This document shows, in pieces, positions 20,756-32,439 of a DNA stretch of 64,000 bases. The translations under genes and the position numbers were made by a program. How positions within the stretch are numbered: the stretch's first letter is position 1; each line of letters opens with the position of its first letter. The DNA is from Leptodontidium sp. MPI-SDFR-AT-0119 (lineage: Eukaryota > Ascomycota > Leotiomycetes > Helotiales > Leptodontidiaceae). The stretch covers positions 1,364,001 through 1,428,000 of the forward strand of contig JAHLEZ010000015.1 in the NCBI GenBank assembly GCA_020726505.1. The letters run 5' to 3'. The notes beneath the pieces are model-generated. The model saw nothing but the letters and a program-made list of their open reading frames with translations. It made no database searches and was not told the origin of the DNA.

Positions 20756-22352
20756 TCATATATTGACTTTCAAATTCCAGCCAACTATCCTCGTTCTAGC
20801 TGTAACCATGAATATTACCCCCATCATCATGCAAGCTCCAGCATACATCTGTGCATACAAGTAACCACCTCCATTCGCTTCGATCAACGCACCGGCAAGC
20901 GGCTGCCCAATCAACAGCGCGAACGCACAGATCGAAAACACCATCCCGAACCTAACTCCCATCTTCGACAGATCCTTCGTCAGACTTCCGAGAGAAGGAG
21001 GTAACATCCCCTGACCCGAAGCCATCAGGAATCCATAGAAGATATCAAAGAGTACAAGAGAGGCTTGGGTGTGAACAGATGCCCAGCAAAAGAGGATTAG
21101 AGCAGGCAAGAAAGTAAGCGGGATCATGAGATTGAGAGGCCCAAGCTTAGATGCAAGAAGTGCTGGGATTATTCGTCCTGCGACTCCTACACCGTTGATG
21201 ATCAGGATCAAGGATGCGGCGGCTTTGTTGTCGATGCCAATAATGTTTCTTCCGAACGATCCAAGCTGATCAAGTCAGCATATGTTCTCGCATACTTACA
21301 TCCCTCGAGGAATGAGGACACTCACATAGAATACCGGCACCCACATCCCCATAAACGTTAAAAACATAGCAGTGCAAAACAAAGAGTACTCCAATTCCTT
21401 GAAAGCTCCCCACTCGATGATCGGGCCTTTCGCTCTTCTCAACTTCATAGGCTTGAGCACATAATTTGCTGGAATGCTAGTAGCCATGACAACAAAACCA
21501 CAGATACGCATAGCCCAGGCATAGCCCAAGCTCGGAAGAACGTTCTGCAGGATGGCCGCGAAGACGAGACCACCGACCGAGTTTCCCAGGGCGACGATAG
21601 CGAGCGCAAATGGCCGTTTCTTCGAGAAATAAGTTCCCGCAATGCTCATTGTTGGGACGAAGACGAGCCCACCGGCAATGCCTAGACATACACCGTGAGA
21701 CAGCAGGATTTGCCAGTACGTGGTGGAGATGGCAGCTGTGAAGTAGCCGAGAATCTGGAGTGCTGTGCCCAGAAACAGGAGTTGGTGGAAGTACCCAGCG
21801 TCCGAGAGACGCCCTGAGAAAGCTCCAATGACTAACATGAGAAATGCATTCAGCGATCCGATCCCTAGAAGAATTGTAAGCAAAATTCTAAAGAAATCTT
21901 GATGGGCGAGGTTTGTTGGGGATAAGCGATGTTTGGAAATATGTCTTACAAGAGACAGTTGAAGGAGGCAGGTCCAATGCTGCGACATAATGATTCTGCA
22001 ACACTCCGTAACTGTTCAAGAATCCGAACGTATTGAATCCCGTCTGATGGGCAAAGAAGACAATAGCCCAGGCCCTTAAGCCTCCATCCGGTGGTAAGTC
22101 ATTAACCGCAGGTTCCAAATGCGATTTCTTAAACGGCAGGCTCAATACCCTCGAAATAGCTCTACTCAACAAATTCTTGCCCAGACTCTGACTCCCCCCA
22201 TGTTTAAGTCCTGAAGACACATTCTCGTCAATTAAAAAAGGTGCTGCAGTACCGGAGTCGTCGCTTCGTTCGATCACGACATTCTTCTCATCAACAAGCC
22301 CCTTTTCCGCATCAACAACAGCCGAGCGAGGACACTCGTTTATGTCAACCAT
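20756..22352 (-). CDS. MFS transporter, monocarboxylate-transporter-like (MCH type)
   Basis: Three exons: 22352 down to about 21950, then to about 21325, then to 20756. The splices give PPSTVSWIGSLNAFLMLVIG and WVPVFYLGSFGRNIIG, both as expected for the family. The protein has a hydrophilic N-terminal tail of about 90 residues, then DLPPDGGLRAWAIVFFAHQTGFNTFGFLNSYGV, the helix-1 signature of fungal monocarboxylate-permease-like MFS proteins. GAFSGRLSDAGY, LGIAGGLVFVPTMS, YFSKKRPFALAI and ALGNSVGGLVF are further family motifs. Members export or import carboxylates, riboflavin or secondary metabolites; the substrate cannot be told. Its position beside a pathway-type regulator suggests a local regulatory pair. 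Confidence 0.85.
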
Positions 22353-23492
22353 AATCCGCCAACCTTAAAGAGTAAGTCTAAAACAAAAACAAAAAAGATC
22401 GATAGAAGTATTAGTAAACGCTTGGAAGTATTCCTGGCATTAAGTATTTCTCAGGCTACCCCACCTTTGACCAACCAGATCGGCTCCTAGAGGTACTCGA
22501 GCGGGGCAGGCAAGGAAAAAACTGGATATAAATGGGTTTTTCTTTGCAAGAGACTTCGAGAAGCGTAAGTTTCGGGCTTTGAGCCGCAGATAGCCTCTCT
22601 CTTGATAGAGACGAAGCTATAAAAGAGGAGGCCGGTATCGCTGACCGCATATAGTGCATTGTTTCTTTGGCTTGAGTGTGGACTTAAAGCGAAGGGCGTG
22701 AGGGGTGATTGGCTTGCGGGTGCTGGTGTTGGTTCAACAAGCTCTCGGGAAAGTGTGCCGAAGAGTCTTGGGGAGAGAGAAGCTTCAGAATACAACTGCG
22801 GTAAAGCATTATCCCCGATTGATAAGCTCTTGGCAATCTGTACGAGAGGCCCTTAAATCTCTTTAAGAGTTGTCCCTGTACATTAGCCTCAGCAATTGCA
22901 ATTGCAAGCAGGGAGTAGTACTTGGAGAGTCAATTCACAATACGTCAGAGGCGCGACGGGAAAGTTGACGTTGTTTTCATTCCATTCCATGTATCGATAT
23001 ATCGTAATTGCACCACAGCAACTTCCTCGCCCATTCATCTAGTCACAGGGCTCGGCGCTTCTCCGATATCCACCCAGCTTCAAAAGAAGGGTATAATGCA
23101 GCCCCTCCAAAGGCAATCGAACCTTCGCAACGATGCTTGCTCTCAATATGAATCGCCCCCAGGCATTAGAAAACTCTGCATTTTCGAAGAAGTAGTTGAA
23201 TAAACAAACGCCAAGGCTTCTGTGTGTAGAGAGGCAAAGCATGCTAATAAAACGTAAAACGCGCTGCTAACTAACCTATATGCTGACTCCTAAACGCCTA
23301 TAAAAAGATTTGTGACCTAGCGCACTGAGGCCTCAACACTCATGTATCTGAACGTATCGAAATCTTCCAAGCTGAAATGACCACTCTGCTTCGGTTGATT
23401 AGCACGATATGGTAGTTGCCGAGGGGAATGTTGACAGCGGAAAATGTATATGTAGACCATGAGGGAGCAGACTGATTTGACTGTGGCTCAAA
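22353..23492. other. Intergenic, no supported gene
   Basis: Contains the MFS transporter promoter and the 3' flank of the BAH-PHD gene. Frames of 60-100 codons overlap on both strands without motifs. The stretch 22370-22420 is A-rich. Confidence 0.45.
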
Positions 23493-24699
23493 TCACTCAA
23501 AGGGTGTATCGCATTTTGGACATAGAAGGGATTCCTTCCAGGTCTGTGGATCTGCACCTGGTCGAAGATCTGTGATAACAATCTTTGGAGAACCATCGCT
23601 GTCTTCTTGCATTATAGCTTTCAGAATCCCCTTGTAAATTGGTGATTTCGCTTTCTTGTTAGTCGACTTCGCAACTCCGTTGGCGGCGCTATCGCTGACT
23701 AGCCGCTCGTATGTTTTGATTAGATAGTCATCGATCAAATGATTTTCGTGGAACCAAACTTTGCAGTCCGGGTTGTCGCAGATGTACATGGTGACCTCGG
23801 GGTTGAAGTAGCCACCACAGAGGCAGTGCTTTCTCAATTGCTGATTGAAACATTAGTAACTTGAGGGTCAAGCATCCTATTGATGATACTCACGGAAAGC
23901 TCCAGGTTTTTCCGGTTGTATGTTTGCCGCCAAAACAACTTGGACTGCAAATTGTCGTCGTCCTCAGGCCAATGGAATACGTCGGCTTTACCTGCGAACG
24001 AAAGGACATCCAATACCTCCATGTAATTTGATGCAATCAACTCGTGGCTTCCATGGTAGGTTCGCCGTCCTGTATCTTTGCTAACCTGGTCCGCGGCTTT
24101 AGTGGCAGGTGGGGGGATTTCTTCTGCCCAGTACATCCAAGTAACCTTTGTAGTCAGCGATGTGTAGAATCGAATAGGCAGGGAATCTTACCAGCGCATA
24201 AACATGCTGGGCATTTTTGGCCCTAACCTGCAAAATCCGTGCAACCCAGAAGTCTTTGGGCCTTCCTCCTGTATCATCTTTATCGGGTGGTGTACCTTCC
24301 CCTTTCACAAATACGAATTGGTTGTTCTTGTAGACCTCTCCTTGGACTGAACCGGCAATTAGCTTCGGATTGGTAATTTCATGTCATTTACGTACTGATG
24401 AAATTATTGAACTTCTTCATGCTCGCCCATTCCTCATGTGGCGTGACGGCATAATGCTGATCCAACTCCCCCTTTTCACGAGCTCCTTTGGCTATGAATG
24501 GGCTGACCTGGAATTCAGCGATATCCACGAGCGCCTTTTGCTTCTGGCTGAGTGTACCACCACTGTTCATGATAGGGTACTCGACTTTGAACGGGACTTT
24601 GGCACTGGTATCGGCGGGAGTCGCAGAGCGAGATGTAGTTGAAGTCTTTGCCCTCTTGGACAGACCCTCATCTGCTGATAGACCGTGTTTGGGAGCCAT
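23493..24699 (-). CDS. BAH and PHD-like domain chromatin protein
   Basis: Four exons by hand. The N-terminal region has a basic segment (GLSKRAKTSTTSRSATPADTS). A BAH domain follows: GEVYKNNQFVFVKGEGTPPDKDD, PKDFWVARILQVRAKNAQHVYALV, MYWAEEIPPPATK, HELIASNYMEVLDVLSFAGKADVFHW, and FWRQTYNRKNLELS. A C-terminal PHD-like zinc finger follows: KHCLCGGYFNPEVTMYICDNPDCKVWFHENH, with LCPKCDTPFE at the very end. BAH domains bind nucleosomes or histone tails and PHD fingers read histone methylation, so a nuclear chromatin role is likely. The finger is atypical: the usual H-x2-C reads H-x2-H and the first pair is C-x-C. An ATG seven codons upstream (24720) is also in frame. Confidence 0.8.
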
Positions 24700-25542
24700 T
24701 GCTGGACGTATTGTATGCAAGAGGTCGTGGAAGATGCGAGGGTGTGCTTCCGCGGGTTGAGTATGTGCTCTAGGAACGAAGCTCTAGTAGCAGAGAGCAA
24801 CTGCAGAGACAGTTGAGCTGCGCTTGCCCGAGCAGTGATGGTGTATTCAGCAAGCCCTTGTTGCTTGGCTTGATTTGGCAGACGCAGATTGATTGCGACA
24901 ACGAGGAGAGTGTGCGCAACGGAAGAGGAATGCCAGTGATAGATGAGGCGATTGCGAGTAAAGAATCCGCTTGGAAGCCAGGCGAGATGGTCACACAGTG
25001 GAGGGGAACTGACTTGCGAAAGAATTGAAGTGAAGTTGACGCGCCGAGGAAGAGGAGCTCTTGTTCCACGCGAAGAAATCACGCTACCGGCTAAGAATAT
25101 CACCCCGCCTTGGCATTTGGAGCTGGGTGTGCTGTTCAAGAAGGCAGCTCCGAACTTGATTCTTGGGCTAAATGGAGTTTACAGCCTTGTCCTCTACGCC
25201 TTCATTTATTGAATTTTGCCTGCAGGAATCTGAAGTTGCCGTTCTTTGCCTTACTTCACACGTAACTTGCAACAACGTGCCCCGAAAGGAGCAGATCACG
25301 ATTCCACGAGTGGCATTCCAATACAGCGGCTGGGAAGTGTTAGCCAGGAGAGAAGAGGGAAAATTACCAATGGATAGATCAAAGTATGTGTTGTTTGATT
25401 GCGCATAATGATTAAGGAACAGTCGGCTCAAAATAATTGGTATCACGGAACCGTCCAAACTCCCAAAGCTGTTGCTTCCTCAACCGTTCAACCAGCTCCT
25501 GTCGCATCCATTTCCACCAGTAACCGCTCGAAAAGCAGCCAC
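24700..25542. other. Intergenic; long antisense-type frames but no supported gene
   Basis: The minus strand is open for 190 codons (24567-25139), but this overlaps the first BAH-PHD exon in another frame and shows no domain. The region is best read as the BAH-PHD gene promoter and the 3' flank of the DUF3602 gene. Confidence 0.45.
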
Positions 25543-26051
25543 TTAAGCTGTAGTCTCCGTGACTGGCTCCTTTTCGACAACCTTCTTCTTGAAGAGCTTG
25601 TTCTTCAACTTATCAGCGAAGCCAACGGGGTGCTTGGGGCCAGCTGGTGGGTCTGGCTTGTGGATGTTTCCTCCGCCGCCTCGTCCAGTGTGAAATGTCT
25701 GGTCCTCCATGCTTGGTCGCAGAGCAACTTCTGGAATGGCAATGTCGTCCTTCCTCTTTGTAGCTTTCATGCCAGGCGAGCCAATGTTGGCTGCTCCACC
25801 ACGACCAGTGCTGAACGCACCATCGCCATGCTCACCAGCAACACCCTCGCGGACGATCTCGCCATCGGTGTACCTAAAACATTATCAGCTTATGTTGGTG
25901 GATGTTGTAGTGTAAAGCATACTGGGTGCTATCGGGGCCAATGTTTCCAGCTCCTGTGAATATTCATTAGCCACCACAACCTTTTGATATCGCAGAGAAA
26001 TATCATACCTCCACGACCATGGCTGACCTCCACACTGTTTTTGGCACTCAT
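25543..26051 (-). CDS. DUF3602 family protein (GRGG-x-x-N-I repeats)
   Basis: A small three-exon gene encoding about 130 residues. The start is the ATG at 26051 (MSAKNSVEVSHGRGG); two short introns carry the frame into GAGNIGPDSTQ and YTDGEIVREGVAGEHG. The hallmark is three copies of a GRGG-[AG]-x-N-I repeat: HGRGGAGNIGP, TGRGGAANIGS and TGRGGGGNIHK. The C terminus is strongly basic (FADKLKNKLFKKKVVEKEP). Proteins of this fungus-specific family (DUF3602, PF12223) are short and probably disordered; function is not established and I infer none. On the opposite strand a 186-codon frame exists, but it is the shadow of this coding sequence. Confidence 0.82.
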
Positions 26052-27624
26052 GCTGGCTAGCCTAGTACTTTTCGATGTGTCCTTTGGTGAAGGATGGGAT
26101 GGAAGTGTTCAAGTCGGAGATCTCTGTATGTAAAGTGTTAGAAGAAGAAAAGTCTGCAAGTCTGAGTGATGATCAAATATAAGCGCCAGATCTGATCAGG
26201 GAACTTCGGAGATCATGAGAGCAAAAGTGAAAGAGGCTTGGCTTGGCTGTATTCTTTGCCCTTTCCTAGCCTGCTCATTCATGGCTGGCCTGTCATCGGT
26301 CCCCCTGTGGTGCGGGACAGGTGCAGGCATACTGAAGAACTGGGGAACAGAAGTCCCAGGTCCACTACTGGTGATTGGCACGTACCTGGTGTATTGTTGA
26401 AAGTTGGGGGTGACTGTTGGAATGTGTCAAAAGAAAGTAGAGCAAGGGCAAAAGCAAATTGACAGGTGATGATGGAGAGACTTACACTTACACGTGCAGG
26501 GTAGAGCTAAAGTGAATGGAGGGGTGAATCTTGGCGGAGGGGAAGAAGGGAAACTGAAGTGACGAGGGGGAATGCGTACTTGTTAAATGTAGTGAGAGGT
26601 GTTGGAAAACATATGGCTCAACATGACTATTTTACGGTATCATCTACCAGCCACTCGGTGGTGATGACGCAACAGCATCACTAAGGACAAAATCGGAATG
26701 TCAGGTACTAGCAGCAAATAAAGTGACTTGAAATATATATTGGCATCCACAGGGCAGAATTGTTGAAGCTTGATAGGTGGTCGAGAAGAACGCCCTCTGT
26801 CATTGGTATAGATAAGCTGCCCGCTCCTCTTATCTCTCGGGATTTTGGTAGGTCGGCTACTAGCTTTAAGCGGACGTGCTTGAGCTCTTCTAGAACTTTT
26901 TGCACTTTGAAATGTATCTTTTTAAGTGCATTTTAAATGGGTCTAGCGTCGATCTTTTGATATCTTGGATATTTGTTGCATGTCGCATTTTGTCAGTCCA
27001 CGTTTTCGTAGCGTAATCATATGGTAAATCGTTATCAGTGGTTCCAATGATAGGCTATCTTCAACCTTTAGCCTGATGCAACATAATCCTCAAGCCGTCT
27101 GCAAGGCTGCCATTGACTTGAATCTGGACTTAGGCAAGTTGGTTCTTAAATCTGGAAGCATAGAGCGGTTGGTTGAACTCTATCTTGCATTTGCTACTCT
27201 GAGATCTTGTTTGGAAATATGAGTAACACCTGTAGCTAAGCGAATACCCCTTTAGCACAGGTCGCTACATAAGCAAATGCACGCTCCCTGTTCCCAATCT
27301 GGCATGTACCCCTGAATAGAATAGAAGTAGACTATCAGATCAGAGTTTTTGATTATATTCGCTAAAGGCGTTTGTACAATCCAGGCAAGTGATGTACCAG
27401 TCAGCATGCCGCATATGATAAAAGAACTGCCAGTAAGTCAACAAAACATTCGCTAATCATGGATTAGCACCTGGTCGGTAGTATATGACATTGGACATTT
27501 CTGGCCATCATCAAGGCTAGATTGAAGACATTTGCACTGCTGCTGGTATTCACATAAAGTAAACAAACACGGCCGTAAATCCTCCACTCCATTGAAAAAC
27601 GATGCGGTTAACGAGGACTGTTGA
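26052..27624. other. Intergenic, 1.6 kb, nothing recognised
   Basis: Upstream of the DUF3602 gene and downstream of the phosphate carrier. A 65-codon minus-strand frame at 26708-26905 (MQKVLEELKHVRLKL) has a protein-like start but no support. No RNA gene seen by eye. Confidence 0.4.
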
Positions 27625-29042
27625 CTAGGCCTTCTCCTGCTTTGGCGGAGCTCCTCCTGTAGTGGGAAGACCCATGAAAATCTTGAAGTAGTCCTGTCGC
27701 AAGTGTTAGTCTGAAAGGAACAACAGAAGCAGGTCCACTTACGTAGATCATCCATTGTAGACCGGTAAGCGTTCCGATCATGACAATTCTGACAGGGAGA
27801 CCATTCCACAGACCCGCAAATCCAATATCCTTGTAGATTCTTCCCATAGCGGCGCCTTTGTGATTTCAATCAGCAGATTGTTATTTACTTGTAGCCTCGA
27901 ATTGGTAGATAGAAAGGGCTAGACGATGTAAGGATTGCACTGATTGACTTACCGAAAGCTTCGCCAGGTTGACGGTTGGCATTGAGTTTGGAGACCATGA
28001 CATCGGCTGGATGACTGACAATAGCGCAAAGAATACCAGCAAGATAACCACCAGTGAAGGAAACAGCAGTCTGAGCACCTTTACCATAATCGGACTTCTG
28101 ACCAGGGAGTCTGTCATAGATCATCTCGACGATGGTTTCAAAGGAGGCGAACTTCATCATAGTGTATGGAATTTGTCTTCCCCATAGCGGATACAATCCC
28201 TTGTAAAGTCCGCCGAATCCTTCCTTGCCTGTGACTGTGCTGATACCATCAAATGTGCCTTTGGCGAATGGTGGGATAGTTGTTTGCATTCTGACTTTAA
28301 CGGATTCGAAGGGGCAGAGAGCGATGTCGGCAATGAATTCAGCAGAAGCACTAGCGGCAAGATAGAGACCAGTCTTGTATTTTGCGGCATTCTCAGCACC
28401 AGCCAAGTCAGAATAACTAGGAAGGGTATTAGCAATGGCTCGTTTACTCCTTTGTTAGGGTACTGACTATTTCTTGAAGAACTCGTAACCTCCGTATTTG
28501 AACGCTCCTTGAGCACTGTATCCGAAGAAGGTTGGGCTCCATCCAGTGAAGACACCGCGGAAGCCTTCGGCACGATAGATCTTCCCCCAGGCCTGCGATA
28601 TAAGAGTCATTACAGATCAAGCCTCTCATCACAAATCATGGCTTACCTGGAAATTACCTGTATACATCTTAGAGTCTACCTGTCGACGGCACTTGACCAA
28701 ATCAAGAGGGGTGACTGCAGTGTGGGTAAGGCCGCAAGCTAGCAAGCCACCGAAAGTGCAGGCAGCATAGTATTTAGCAGTGTAGAGTTCAATTGTTCCG
28801 GCCTTTGCTTGAGCCTTTGCACTCGCCTTCTCGAACTCCTTCGCAGCCTCAGCACTCAATGCACTGGCCTTCTTCTTCGCATCGTCAATGGTACTCCAGG
28901 TGGGATAAAGTTCAGCACGAGCTTCGAGAGGAGTTTGCTTGTGAGTAAGAGCGCTCTGGAAGGAACTGTCCCGACGAGCAAATGGGACGGCAGGGTGGAA
29001 GATGTCGTGGAGGGTATCTTGGGAAGGGAATAGGAGTGGCAT
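27625..29042 (-). CDS. MIR1: Mitochondrial phosphate carrier
   Basis: An inner-membrane carrier (SLC25 family) that brings phosphate, with a proton, into the matrix for ATP synthesis. About 380 residues in at least five exons. The three carrier repeats are visible: [38 protein letters not shown] and [21 protein letters not shown], each with the P-x-[DE]-x-x-[KR] motif. [55 protein letters not shown] and [28 protein letters not shown] are signatures of the phosphate-carrier branch. The splice AAATA|GTCAGT restores [14 protein letters not shown]. The N-terminal extension with a helical Ala/Lys-rich segment before the first helix is longer than in budding yeast but common in filamentous fungi. 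It shares an upstream region with the CBS gene. Confidence 0.92.
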
Positions 29043-29787
29043 TTTGGATGGTTCTGGGAGGATGAGTTGTTAGTTACACAAGAATGACCAAGTCATATAA
29101 CGGTCTCAGCAATTGAAATAAAAGGGACATAGGTTCAGTTCTTTAATTCAGAGTTGAATTGACGTAAAGCGAGAGGTTGGGAGAATGCATACAGAGGTTT
29201 CCGTACAATTGAGCTTTATCTCCGATGATATTGACTCGAAACTGATAGGGAGGTGCCTACTGGTAGCAGAGTGAAAACAATCAAGACGTGGCTCGCAAGC
29301 AACCGAGGACGAAAGAGTACAGGCACAAGATCAATTGATCGTGACCAGCGCAGAGCACTTCTCGAAATCGAGGTGTTGTTGATGGAGTTAGGAGTTTGGC
29401 TCGTAGTTTAAAGCGGGGAGGGAGCTTGGGCCTGGTCAAGCGGTGCGGCGCGGTTGAGTGACGTAGCTAGGCTGAATCAGTGCTGGAAGAATGGGACTTC
29501 AAGAAAATTAAACAATGAGAATAATGGAATTGAAGTTCAGTGACGAGGAGATCCTATAAAAGTTTAAGACCAATTTGGTCTTTTTCGAAATTGACATTTA
29601 GTAGTCAATCAAGAGTTATTCACATAGCAAATCTTCCTTTCAATTCCAGGTTCACCAATGATGACAAGCCTTGGAATTGAGGCATTCAAAATTTCTCTGT
29701 CCCTCCAGCTCTATTTGCAATGTACTTCTTCGAAAAGTCAACAACAAAGATCTCATTCAAACACACTCAAACATAATTACGTCAACC
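29043..29787. promoter_or_regulatory. Bidirectional promoter region (phosphate carrier / CBS gene)
   Basis: The only clear head-to-head gene pair with a short gap among the conserved genes here: the phosphate carrier starts leftward at 29042 and the CBS gene rightward at 29788. I could not pick a convincing TATA box. Confidence 0.5.
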
Positions 29788-30395
29788 ATGGCAAGATCTG
29801 CGCCAGCAGGTGATAGCGACATAGCGTCAAAAATGGCCGAAATTGCTGCTACGTCCCAACAAGCTCCAGCCTCAAAATATGCAAGTCGGTACAGAGGGGT
29901 AAGTCTCAACAGCTCATTTTCACAGAACTTCACGGCCATGGAATGGGGAACAATTTTGACAATTGGTAGGCAACAGTAGAAGACTTGGATCCTCCTTCCG
30001 CCCTCTCCTGCAACCCCACAGACCCAATATCCCACGCCCTCCTCTCCGCCTTCGAAAGAGACTACACACACCTTACAGTAGTATCTGCTACCAACCGAGC
30101 ACTGTTAGGCTACCTCTCCATCCCACACCTGCAAATTCTTCTCAAAGCCGGCAAGGTGCAAGAAACAGACGAGGTCTCCAAGGCGATGGTCAAGTTCCGG
30201 AGGAAGGGCAGAGTGTACAAAGTCATCACGATGGACACACCACTGGAGGAGCTGGAGCTGTTCTTCAACGGCGGGGAGAACGGAGAGGCGGGGAAGCAGG
30301 AATTCGCTGTCGTTACGGATGAAAGGAGACGATTTGTGTTGGGTGTTGCGACGAGGACGGATTTGGAAGAGTTTGCTAGGAGAAGACCGGCTTGA
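29788..30395 (+). CDS. CBS-domain protein
   Basis: Two exons (29788-29896 and about 29970-30395) give a protein of about 178 residues. The splice joins SRYRG to ATVEDLDPPSALSC. It consists almost entirely of one Bateman-type CBS pair: PTDPISHALLSAFERDYTHLTVVSATNRALLGYLSIPHLQILLKAG and VYKVITMDTPLEELELFF...QEFAVVTDERRRFVLGVATRTDLEEFARR. CBS pairs usually bind adenine nucleotides and regulate partner proteins; stand-alone fungal ones of this size are largely uncharacterised. The residues L-G-Y-L-S and LGVATRTDLEEF are the usual strand-helix ends of the two CBS motifs. Confidence 0.85.
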
Positions 30396-31725
30396 GCGAA
30401 GAGTGGTGCATGGCTGGGTAGGGGGGCAGATTGCTTGTCTGCATTGGAGTTCTGGACGGGCATAGAGCATGCGTTGCTTTTCATAGAAGCAATTTTGGAG
30501 ATACGAGAAGTCTTGATGCTATCGGATTTAACATCCTGGCTGAAGCTGTAAGCTAAGCTCTGCTTTTCATTCGGCCATGAAGCTAAGTAGCAATATCATC
30601 CAATTTGGTCTATTCTTCTGGATCTGTTTTCACATTCGTCATATCCTTGTGTTTTTCGAATGACCAGTACATATTTTCTATCATCTACTTGCCCAGGGCA
30701 TCATGGCAGAAGTTCCGTCCTAGATGTCTCGGTGTACTTGCATCAACACCCCCAACCACGTCTTCCTAAACTCAACTCAACTCAAAAAATTCCACCCTCC
30801 TCTCTCCAAACACCAACCCCTTCCAACCACCCTCTATCCCTCCATCCCAACACATTTCCATCCCTCTCCTCCCCCAAAAGTCCATCCCAAGCATCACTCT
30901 CCTCTCTCTACCTCCACTTCTACCTCTCTCACACCCACCACCCACAACCAGCACCTCGACACCAACCTCCACATTCTCTCCCACTACGTCCCTAAACACA
31001 ACAGGCAAGCAAACGTGCTCGCAAGACCTGATCATCGTTTCCTCATCCATCGATGATTCGATAGGTGGTTTACAAGCGTATCGTAAGATGAGAGGTAAGT
31101 AACAGTGGAGTATTGAGAGAGTTATAAGGGAGCGAGAGGCGAGAGGGTCGAGGATGCAGAGGAGTGGACCGGAGCACGTTGAGATCGTGGTGTAGATGGC
31201 CGGTAGCGTGGCAGTAGGGTGTGTGGAGAAGGTGTCCGGCTTCTGATGAGTTTGGGTTGTGGCAGTGGCAGTTGGAGTTGAAGTTGTGCTTGTTCTGGTT
31301 CTAGATCTGGTAAGTCTGACTTTCCTGTGTTGCTTCTAGTACACTCTTGTGTTTGGTATTTTCTGTAGATAGGCGGAAGTTTCTAGAGAGACAACAAACA
31401 AGTGTGTCAAAGTATCTCTTCAGTCTGAATATTTGCATTGTTAAACCTTGATATACAGACCAGAGCCCCTGGCTTGCCAGTCATGAAGTCTGGGTAGGAT
31501 CATGTCAAGCTACTCAATTAACAGCGCTGCTTCTCTATGATATATCATCAAGAACCCTCGCAAGCCACTTCAAAGATACGAAATAGTCAAGTCATATCCT
31601 TCACAACGCAACGTCTATTTTCATTTCCTATCTAACCTCACATTTCTAGATACAAACATCAACCAAAGTCTCGCTCACGCCTCACACCTCCCTCTCATGT
31701 CTCAAATCGAATCAAGCACATCGAC
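30396..31725. other. Intergenic, with a long pyrimidine-rich stretch
   Basis: From about 30740 to 30990 the plus strand is very C/T/A-rich (runs of CCTCTCTCC, CACACCCACCACCC), which opens all three frames without coding meaning. It might be a 5' leader or a nucleosome-depleted region. No gene supported. Confidence 0.45.
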
Positions 31726-32439
31726 CTATGTAGCATCTCCCGGATACGCCCACGCCCCAGGCCTCGTCTCTCCGGGCATAATAGTCCACAGCGTCCTCTT
31801 CCCATCATCAGTTGTCACAGCCCATCTGCCACCAGGTGGTAAAGACCCCGGGCCTGGATAGCCATTTTCCTGAAAAATGCCGCCCTGGTGTGTCATTGGT
31901 GGTGGCTGTTGGAATGGGACGGGGACCTGCGGCGGGTAAGTTGGATATGTGAGTGTGTACGGATGTACAGTTTGTGGCCGGGCTTGCAAGTAGGGGGATG
32001 GGTAGAGGGAGTATGGATATGATATTGAGCCGTACACTGGACCGGTGGGTAAGACGGGACCGCTGGGAATACCGTTTATGAGGTAGTATGGGGCGGAGTA
32101 GGGGAGGGGCTGTGGGACTTGTGGTTGTGGATGTGGATGTGGCTGTTGCTGTATCATTTGGGTATATGACTGAGGAATGGTGGCTTGAGGGGTGATGGCC
32201 GGGGGTGTGTGAGGTTGTACATGCTGTACTACCTGTGGCTGATATGGCGGTTGTGAATTTACTCGTATTGATACATTTGGAACCGTAGCCCCGACGTAAG
32301 GATGGGGTACCGTTACATGGTTAGGAGGTGGTTCGGCCGAGTACGGTGGGAGACTGCTCAAGGAAGGCTGGTTACTTGAGTTTGCAGGTAGACTGCCGAC
32401 GATAGGTGGTTGGCTGGTGTATGCTGGTGGGAGAGACAT
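31726..32439 (-). CDS. Proline-rich hypothetical protein
   Basis: A single-exon frame of 237 residues, about a quarter proline, with many Tyr, Gln and Ser (LPPYSAEPPP, QPHPHPQPQVPQPLPY, YSLYPSPYLQAR). The last 40 residues are different and look folded: GGRWAVTTDDGKRTLWTIMPGETRPGAWAY. The rest is probably disordered and may bind SH3 or WW domains; that is inference. The coding sense is supported by the clean open frame with P-P-x-Y motifs and the conserved-looking tail. I do not recognise a family. Confidence 0.6.
   Translation of the reverse strand: MSLPPAYTSQPPIVGSLPANSSNQPSLSSLPPYSAEPPPNHVTVPHPYVGATVPNVSIRVNSQPPYQPQVVQHVQPHTPPAITPQATIPQSYTQMIQQQPHPHPQPQVPQPLPYSAPYYLINGIPSGPVLPTGPVYGSISYPYSLYPSPYLQARPQTVHPYTLTYPTYPPQVPVPFQQPPPMTHQGGIFQENGYPGPGSLPPGGRWAVTTDDGKRTLWTIMPGETRPGAWAYPGDAT

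Noticed and set aside
24567..25139. 190-codon minus-strand frame upstream of the BAH-PHD gene
   Set aside because: Overlaps a real exon in another frame and shows no domain or compositional support.
25399..25959. 186-codon plus-strand frame
   Set aside because: Antisense shadow of the DUF3602 gene, whose GRGG repeats and introns are clear.
26708..26905. 65-codon minus-strand frame in the 1.6-kb gap before the phosphate carrier
   Set aside because: Helical-looking start but no conservation evidence, family or splice partner.
30660..31056. Plus-strand frames of about 110 codons rich in Pro/Ser/His
   Set aside because: Produced by a pyrimidine-rich low-complexity run that opens several frames at once.
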